NCBI GenBank assembly: GCA_027445725.1
Contig: DAIAVG010000101.1
Coordinates: 1 to 5,650, forward strand
Length of the DNA stretch: 5,650 nucleotides
Source: Acidithiobacillus sp.
Lineage (GTDB): Bacteria; Pseudomonadota; Gammaproteobacteria; Acidithiobacillales; Acidithiobacillaceae
Direction: 5' to 3'
Part shown: positions 1 through 5,650 of the stretch, in pieces
Layout: each line of letters starts with the position of its first letter
How positions within the stretch are numbered: the stretch's first letter is position 1
The notes under the pieces: model-generated
Seen by the model: the letters and a program-made list of their open reading frames with translations, nothing else
Database searches by the model: none
What the model was told of the DNA's origin: nothing
Program-made: the position numbers and the translations under genes

Positions 1-871
<871 letters not shown>

Positions 872-873
<2 letters not shown>

Positions 874-900
874 CCTTACATAAGCTATGGATGATACAAT
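872..900 (+). promoter_or_regulatory. Candidate extended -10 promoter for the pel operon
   Basis: TGATACAAT (892-900) matches the extended -10 form TGnTAnAAT. Seventeen bases upstream is only a weak -35 (TTCCTT, 872-877), adjoining the CbbR-like dyad. Transcription would start near 907 and give a leader of about 206 nt before pelA. A nearer pelA promoter is not excluded: TTGCGG at 1005-1010 and TCTATG at 1026-1031 have too short a spacer (15 bp) to convince. Confidence 0.35.
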
Positions 901-901
901 G

Positions 902-930
902 CGCTGTATTACCGGACAACGCTGTCATTA
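902..930 (+). repeat. Pair of near-direct repeats at the predicted pelA transcription start
   Basis: CGCTGTATTA (902-911) and CGCTGTCATTA (920-930) differ by one inserted base and start 18 bp apart, a little under two helical turns. They lie across and just downstream of the predicted pelA start, a position typical of repressor operators. They could equally be chance in a short sequence. No regulator can be assigned. Confidence 0.3.
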
Positions 931-943
931 ACTAGATGGTGAA

Positions 944-999
944 CACGTAGCGCAGCGCCTGATTATCGACTAACATCCGTTGCATCAGCAAACTACGTG
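944..999. repeat. 7-bp inverted repeat in the pelA leader
   Basis: CACGTAG (944-950) and CTACGTG (993-999) are perfect inverted copies separated by 42 bp. In the predicted pelA leader RNA they could form the base of a long stem. The intervening bases show no strong internal pairing by eye and no known riboswitch consensus. Otherwise 931-1097 holds nothing recognisable except an A/T-rich stretch at about 1056-1070. Confidence 0.2.
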
Positions 1000-1097
1000 A
1001 CGGGTTGCGGTGCGTGGTTAACCTGTCTATGGCACGTACCCACCCGCCCGAGCAGAATTAAGAAAAATTTGGAGCGGCCTGAACCTTGATGGCGATC

Positions 1098-1106
1098 AGG
1101 GAGGAG
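1098..1106 (+). promoter_or_regulatory. Ribosome binding site that fixes the pelA start
   Basis: AGGGAGGAG lies 6 nt before ATG 1113 and is an excellent Shine-Dalgarno. In-frame TTG 1086 and ATG 1089 lie upstream of it, have only a distant GGAG (1071-1074), and would put nine extra polar residues before an otherwise standard signal peptide. The start at 1113 is therefore preferred. Confidence 0.85.
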
Positions 1107-1112
1107 AAACAA

Positions 1113-3854
1113 ATGCCTTGGTTTTTGCGTACCGCCCTGATCCTACTGGGTACATTGCTGGGTATGGCCACTGCTTTCGCAGGTCCGTCGGTGGGTTTTT
1201 ACTATGGCAGCGGTCCGCTTCCTTCTGGTTTTCAGGATTTCGACTGGGTGATTGTCAACCCCGGACCTGAGCGGCTGCCCGACACGTTCAATAGCCATCA
1301 GACGCCTTTCGCTTACATCAGCGTCGGAGAAACGGTTCCCGGCGACGATGCTTACCACGACCTTCCCAGCAGTTGTGGCATGGGTACGAATCCCAATTGG
1401 GGTGGGGAAATCATCAATCTTGGTGACGCCAGTTGCCGTGCCTACCTGCTCCACAACGTGGTCGACCCTGTTTGGCAAAAGGGTTATCACGCTTTTTTTC
1501 TTGACACTGTGGACTCTTACGAACTGGTCAGCAAGACTCCGGAAGCGCTGGCCGCACAACGTCAGGGATTGATTGCTTTCATCAAAGCGTTAAAAACAGC
1601 GCACCCTGCGGCGCAACTCATCACAAATCGCGGCTTCTCCGTGTTCCCGGAAATCAGGAAAGATATTGCCGCAGTCGCGGCCGAATCAGTCTTTAACGAG
1701 TGGGATCAGGCAACCCAGCGCTATCAAGCGGTGCAGCAAGACACCCGCGAAGCTCTCCTGAAAGAGTTGGATATAGTGAAAGCCGCTGGCACCCCCGTAA
1801 TCGTCATCGACTATCTACCAACCAAGATACAGCGTGCCGACTGGTGGGCAGCCGCGCAAAAGATAGCACATCTGGGCTTTACCCCGTATGTCACCAACAG
1901 CAAGCTGACCGCGGTCGGTGCCGGGTTACGCGAGCCCATGCCGCGCCATGTCCTGATGTTTTACAGCAGCAACCAAAAAGTAGAGGACAGTTCCGCTTTT
2001 AGCTCCGGTGTCATGCCCCTGGAGTATTTGGGTTATATACCCGACCTGCGGTCATTAGGTGATCCGCTGCCCCCCGCGCCACATGCCGGTGAGTTTGCGG
2101 GCGTGATCGTCTGGAGTGACGGCGATCCCGTCAAAAATGTCAGCGCTTATCGCCAATGGCTGGAAAAGTGCCGTGCCGCAGGGATTCCCGTGCTTTTCGT
2201 CGGGGACTTCGCAGCCAGTGGTGATGATGCCCTGTACAGAAGCTTTGATATGGCAGCACCCAGCGGCACGCCGCCTGTTAATTTACAGGTCCAACACCAA
2301 TCTCCGCATTTTGGCTATGAAATGCCCATCCGGGCGCGCATCCGTGGCTTTGTAAGTTTGCAGGCGCCCGCAGACAGCCGAGTATGGCTGTCACTCACCG
2401 GCGATGGTACCACCGAGGATGCCGCCGCCATTACGCCTTGGGGTGGTTACATTCTGGCGCCTTACGTTTTGGAAACCCTGCCCAATCACGACACCCGCTG
2501 GCTGGTGGACCCCTTCGCGCTCTACCGCAAAGCTTTGCGGCTTCCGCAAATGCCGGTCCCGGACACGACTACCGAAAGTGGCCGGCGCTTATTCATGGCC
2601 CATACTGACGGCGACGGTTTTGTGAGTCGTGCTGACTTTCCCCCTTATCATATTGCGGGGGAAGTCTATATGCACAGGATCCTGGAGCGCTATAGGCTGC
2701 CTTTCACCGGATCCGTCATTGTTGGCGATCTCCTACCCGGTGACCGGGGGCTTTACCCGGCGATGGCACCGCTCGGGGTTAAAGTCGCTCGAGCGATATT
2801 CAAGTTACCCTATGTCGAAATCGGCTCACACATGTGGTCCCATCCCTTCGACTGGCCAGCTATGGAGGCCGGTAAAGACTATCCGGGCATCAATCTGCCC
2901 GTACCCAGCTATCATTTTAGCCCTTATATGGAAGCGGTAGGCGCCGCAAAATGGATGGACAAACATCTGGCGCCACCGGATAAAACAGTAGTGATTGATC
3001 AATGGTCTGGAGACTGCGAGCCCGATGCCCGGGTGGTAGGCTTGGCTTATGAGGCTGGGCTGATGAATATCAATGGTGAGCCTAGCTACATCAGCAAAAA
3101 AAACCCCAGCATTACCGCAGTACCCCCTATTGGCATTCACCGGGGGCCGTACCTGCAGATATTCGCGCCGGACGCTAATGAAGATTACTTCACCAACCAG
3201 TGGCTTGGCCCATTCTGGGGCTATGAGAACGTTATCCAGACCTTCGAGATGACCAATACGCCCCATCGGCTGAAACCCATCGATATTTACACCCACTGGT
3301 ACACCGCGACCAAACTGGCTTCCCTCGCAGCACTCAATAAGGTGTACGCCTGGGTATTACAGCAACCCATTACACCGATTTATGTCGACAACTATGCGCA
3401 CATCGCACTCAATTTCTTCACCATCCATGTGGCGCGCCAAGCAGATGGCTTCTGGATCAGCGGTGCCGATGCCCTGCGCGAGATGCGTATGCCCCCAGCG
3501 CTGGGCACACCCAATATCGCCGCCAGTTCTGGCGTGGCAGGTTACAACAAGAGTCCTAATGGTAATTGGTACGTACATTTGGATGGCCAGGGATCGGCAT
3601 ATATATCGCTGGCCCCAGGAACGGACGATCAGGCTTATATACAGAGTGCCAACGCGTCCATCGCTGTGTTTAATCCGCTGGGTCGCGGTTTCACGGCGCA
3701 ATTGAAAGGATATGTCCCCATCCAGATGCAACTTAAAAACGTCCAGGGCTGCACCACCACCGTCAATGGCAAGGCCACCGTACCGAGTGCCAGAGAGGAC
3801 ATCAGCGTGGCTGATCAAGATGCGAACCTGCGTGTCCACTGTGGCAAACCATAA
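1113..3854 (+). CDS. pelA: PelA: periplasmic Pel polysaccharide hydrolase/deacetylase
   Basis: A 913-residue bifunctional enzyme of Pel exopolysaccharide biosynthesis (Pseudomonas PelA is about 948 aa). A signal peptide (1-23, ending AFA before GPS) sends it to the periplasm. Residues about 25-275 form the GH166-type hydrolase, with YISVGE (68-73), FFLDTVDSY containing D131, and AAES containing E191. These align in spacing with catalytic D160 and E218 of Pseudomonas PelA. About 277-390 is a Rossmann-like middle domain starting RHVLMFYSS. About 490-770 is the CE18-type deacetylase: HTDGDGF supplies D499 and D501, and GSHMWSHPF supplies metal ligands H573 and H577, matching D528, D530, H600 and H604. 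A C-terminal beta-rich region (about 790-913) carries C880 and C910. The enzyme cleaves and partly deacetylates the GalNAc polymer before export. The next gene overlaps its 3' end. Alignment is from memory. Confidence 0.95.
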   Translation: MPWFLRTALILLGTLLGMATAFAGPSVGFYYGSGPLPSGFQDFDWVIVNPGPERLPDTFNSHQTPFAYISVGETVPGDDAYHDLPSSCGMGTNPNWGGEIINLGDASCRAYLLHNVVDPVWQKGYHAFFLDTVDSYELVSKTPEALAAQRQGLIAFIKALKTAHPAAQLITNRGFSVFPEIRKDIAAVAAESVFNEWDQATQRYQAVQQDTREALLKELDIVKAAGTPVIVIDYLPTKIQRADWWAAAQKIAHLGFTPYVTNSKLTAVGAGLREPMPRHVLMFYSSNQKVEDSSAFSSGVMPLEYLGYIPDLRSLGDPLPPAPHAGEFAGVIVWSDGDPVKNVSAYRQWLEKCRAAGIPVLFVGDFAASGDDALYRSFDMAAPSGTPPVNLQVQHQSPHFGYEMPIRARIRGFVSLQAPADSRVWLSLTGDGTTEDAAAITPWGGYILAPYVLETLPNHDTRWLVDPFALYRKALRLPQMPVPDTTTESGRRLFMAHTDGDGFVSRADFPPYHIAGEVYMHRILERYRLPFTGSVIVGDLLPGDRGLYPAMAPLGVKVARAIFKLPYVEIGSHMWSHPFDWPAMEAGKDYPGINLPVPSYHFSPYMEAVGAAKWMDKHLAPPDKTVVIDQWSGDCEPDARVVGLAYEAGLMNINGEPSYISKKNPSITAVPPIGIHRGPYLQIFAPDANEDYFTNQWLGPFWGYENVIQTFEMTNTPHRLKPIDIYTHWYTATKLASLAALNKVYAWVLQQPITPIYVDNYAHIALNFFTIHVARQADGFWISGADALREMRMPPALGTPNIAASSGVAGYNKSPNGNWYVHLDGQGSAYISLAPGTDDQAYIQSANASIAVFNPLGRGFTAQLKGYVPIQMQLKNVQGCTTTVNGKATVPSAREDISVADQDANLRVHCGKP

Positions 3855-4674
3855 CCGTACCCAACCGTCACGGCTGACTGGACCGCTACCATTGCTGCTG
3901 CTCTTCGTAGTGGTCTGCGCCGTTGCTTTGGCGGTTGCCATCCATTATGGCTGGCGACCGGAAGAAAGCAGAGACGCAAATATTGCCGTGGCCCTATCGT
4001 CGCGACTGCAGACGGCAAAGATGCTCGCTGACAGCGGCCAGTTTGCCGCCGCTCAAGAACAGTTGGCACCACTGCTGAAAGATTCTCATAGCATCGCCTT
4101 CCGGGAGGTGCGCTGGCTGTCCTGGCAACTACATTGGGAACAGACCATGGGCCTGCCCACAGGGAGTGCGGCGCGGACCGCGGCATGGAAAGCCCTTCAA
4201 CAACATACTCAGGGCATGGTCTCTCTGGGTGGCTGGACGGCGCAGGAATGGCAGACTATTGCAACCCGTGCTGCCGCGCTGGGCAATCTCCGCTTATCGG
4301 CAAGTGCCTGGGAAGAGGCGGCGCGATCATACCCTAAGAATGCCCTCTATTTTCGCCAAAAGGCCGCCAGCGCTCTAGCGACCGCTGGGGAGGGAGTGAA
4401 GGCCGGGATGATTTATCTCACACTGGCGCCCGCTGAGAAAGATCCCGCATTGCAAAGCAAATTTTTTCTAAACGGACTGAGGCTCATTGAAGGCGCAGTT
4501 GGAGCCAAAGTAGCGTTAGAACAGGGTCAAAATACATTACGCCAATTACCGCAACTGGCCAAAGAACAAAACATCGTTCTGCATATGGCCTCGCTGGCCA
4601 TGGCGGCAGATGAACCAAAGATCGCGGCGGATATCTTATTCTCCGCGTTGTCTGGCGGAATGGCATCCCCATGA
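3820..4674 (+). CDS. Inner-membrane-anchored TPR protein, likely detached N-terminal part of PelB
   Basis: A 284-residue protein with one hydrophobic helix (about 22-42, PLPLLLLFVVVCAVALAVAI). It follows a short N terminus with R13 and R18, so the rest should face the periplasm. TPR-like helical hairpins lie at about 62-88 (AKMLADSGQFAAAQEQLAPLL), 141-171 (IATRAAALGNLRLSASAWEEAA), 174-202, 229-248 and 249-277. A membrane helix followed by such repeats is how Pseudomonas PelB begins. PelE also combines membrane helices with TPRs but usually has two, so it is the main alternative. The start is uncertain: ATG 3820, GTG 3832 and GTG 3841 are all in frame, all overlap pelA, and none has a good Shine-Dalgarno, so translation is probably coupled to pelA. 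The stop overlaps the next start as ATGA. The function is inferred as a scaffold for PelA and polymer transfer. Confidence 0.8.
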   Translation: MRTCVSTVANHNRTQPSRLTGPLPLLLLFVVVCAVALAVAIHYGWRPEESRDANIAVALSSRLQTAKMLADSGQFAAAQEQLAPLLKDSHSIAFREVRWLSWQLHWEQTMGLPTGSAARTAAWKALQQHTQGMVSLGGWTAQEWQTIATRAAALGNLRLSASAWEEAARSYPKNALYFRQKAASALATAGEGVKAGMIYLTLAPAEKDPALQSKFFLNGLRLIEGAVGAKVALEQGQNTLRQLPQLAKEQNIVLHMASLAMAADEPKIAADILFSALSGGMASP

Positions 4675-5650
4675 AGCTGCTGAATATATATTGCGTGGCC
4701 ACACTCTTACTCGGCGGTCTTATGCCGCTCTTCGGCTTTGCCACCGATTGGTGGGATGCACCGGGCAGCTTATCGAAAGATGCCGCAGGATGGTTGCAGG
4801 CGCGCAAAGCGCGCAATGAGAATACCGACGCGTTTGCTGCGGGTCTGCAGCAAGGCCTCAAAACCGGAAAGGGTTTTTCTTATCTGGCTCCAGGAGGAAG
4901 CTCGCCGACCTGGTATCATCCCCCTCTTGTCGTGGAGCCCTTTCCCGGCGCCTATCATGCAAAACTCTATAATCTCGCTTATCAGGCTTTCTTACAAAGC
5001 CACCAGCTTAGGAATGCCTATCGCGTGGCATGGACAGCGGTGCATAAGAATCCCGACAGTCGCCACTGGCGGGAACGGCTCATTCAAGTGGCGGCCTGGC
5101 TCGGCCAGCGCGAGGAGGAGCTTCGTCAGTGGCGCTGGCTGGCGATACACGGAGATACGGCGGCACAAGCCACCACCGTGACCATGGCTGCCTCCCTCGC
5201 GCGCCCGGACGTCATCGTCGAGATGCTGTCCCCGGCCGCGCGCAACGGAACCCTGAACAATGCAAACTGGAAATCACTGATCATTGCCTACGGCGAACTG
5301 GGACAGCCGGATAAAGCGGTCGCCGATATCAACGCCGCTTTGCGCTTCCGTCAGAGCCACTTTCTGCTTGAGCAAAAAGCCTACCTGACCTATCAAATGG
5401 GTCATATTGAACAAAGCCTTGCAGCACTGCAAAAGTCCACCAGAATATATGGATCCATGCCGGGCACCGCGCTGAAAGAAGCCCAACTGCTCGCCATGAA
5501 AGGGCAATTTCCAGAAGCGGTGGCGGCCATGCGGGCCGCCGAGCCAAAGGCTACCCTGAGTGATGTGAACTTCTGGCACCTCTACGCGGTGCTGGCGTGG
5601 GAGATCAATGATCATAAAGTCGCTCTGGCGGCAGAAAAACGGCTGTATCT
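4671..5650 (+). CDS. pelB: PelB-like exported TPR protein, N-terminal 326 residues (partial)
   Basis: The frame opens at ATG 4671, sharing ATGA with the previous stop, and is open to the window edge. Residues 1-24 are a signal peptide (MKLLNIYCVATLLLGGLMPL, then FGFA before TDWW). No lipobox cysteine sits at the cleavage point, so it should be exported and not a lipoprotein. TPR-like units follow at about 101-127, 131-158 (SRHWRERLIQVAAWLGQREEELRQWRWLA), 199-229, 231-257, 266-291 and 301-326. The unit at 131-158, of the form WRxRLxQVAxWxGxxxxxLxxWxWLA, is typical of PelB as I recall it. In that family the TPRs bind PelA and lead to a C-terminal 16-stranded outer-membrane barrel, which here would lie beyond the edge. 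The Shine-Dalgarno is weak (GGCGGA, 4654-4659), suggesting translational coupling. BcsC or PgaA-type TPR porins are alternatives, disfavoured by the pelA neighbour. Confidence 0.8.
   Translation, partial: MKLLNIYCVATLLLGGLMPLFGFATDWWDAPGSLSKDAAGWLQARKARNENTDAFAAGLQQGLKTGKGFSYLAPGGSSPTWYHPPLVVEPFPGAYHAKLYNLAYQAFLQSHQLRNAYRVAWTAVHKNPDSRHWRERLIQVAAWLGQREEELRQWRWLAIHGDTAAQATTVTMAASLARPDVIVEMLSPAARNGTLNNANWKSLIIAYGELGQPDKAVADINAALRFRQSHFLLEQKAYLTYQMGHIEQSLAALQKSTRIYGSMPGTALKEAQLLAMKGQFPEAVAAMRAAEPKATLSDVNFWHLYAVLAWEINDHKVALAAEKRLY

Noticed and set aside
1029..1046. TGGCAC resembling a sigma-54 -24 element upstream of pelA
   Set aside because: There is no GC-containing -12 element at the required spacing.
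1086..1112. Upstream TTG (1086) and ATG (1089) starts for pelA
   Set aside because: The strong Shine-Dalgarno at 1098-1106 lies inside this extension, and the extra residues would precede a normal signal peptide.
907..1112. c-di-GMP riboswitch or FleQ-type box before pelA
   Set aside because: Only a GTCATTAA half-site is present (924-931 region) and no recognisable riboswitch core; too weak to call.
3712..3819. Longer N-terminal extension of the second plus-strand gene from ATG 3712
   Set aside because: It would overlap pelA by over 140 nt and adds a low-complexity proline/serine stretch before the membrane helix; later starts fit better.
3357..3941. Minus-strand open frame of 194 codons at the pelA 3' end
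   Set aside because: Antisense to confidently identified pelA and the following TPR gene; no family resemblance or start signal.
4640..4700. Sequencing frameshift as the cause of the break between the two TPR genes
   Set aside because: The second gene opens with a complete signal peptide and normal ATGA overlap, which an indel in a continuous TPR gene would not produce; not fully excluded without relatives.

Overview
The window looks like chromosomal DNA of a chemolithoautotrophic proteobacterium, most probably Acidithiobacillus. The basis is a form IA (carboxysomal-type) RuBisCO large subunit whose N-terminal sequence resembles the acidithiobacilli and Halothiobacillus. It lies beside genes for the Pel biofilm polysaccharide, which is known from acidithiobacilli. 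The genus call is from remembered family sequences, not a database search.

Layout: (1) Positions 1-758, minus strand: the 5' two thirds or so of cbbL, running off the left edge. (2) Positions 759-1112: a divergent intergenic region of about 350 bp with no gene in it. It holds the cbbL leader, which has two perfect hairpins, a cbbL promoter candidate and a 30-bp dyad made of two abutting TNA-N7-TNA motifs (the LysR/CbbR-type pattern). It also holds an outward-facing pelA promoter candidate, a pair of near-direct repeats and a long pelA leader. (3) Positions 1113-3854, plus strand: pelA, the periplasmic Pel hydrolase/deacetylase, with all expected catalytic residues. (4) Positions 3820-4674: a small membrane-anchored TPR protein. 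(5) Positions 4671-5650: the first 326 codons of a secreted TPR protein resembling PelB, running off the right edge. Genes 3-5 overlap each other and form one operon.

How they fit together: PelA trims and deacetylates the GalNAc-rich Pel polymer in the periplasm. The TPR proteins would scaffold PelA and guide the polymer to the outer-membrane pore. The two most interesting points are these. PelB appears to be split into an inner-membrane TPR protein and a separately exported TPR/porin protein. And the pel operon shares its promoter region with the RuBisCO operon around a CbbR-like site, suggesting carbon fixation and matrix production may be co-regulated. Both are inferences. The remaining pel genes (pelC-G) and cbbS lie outside the window.
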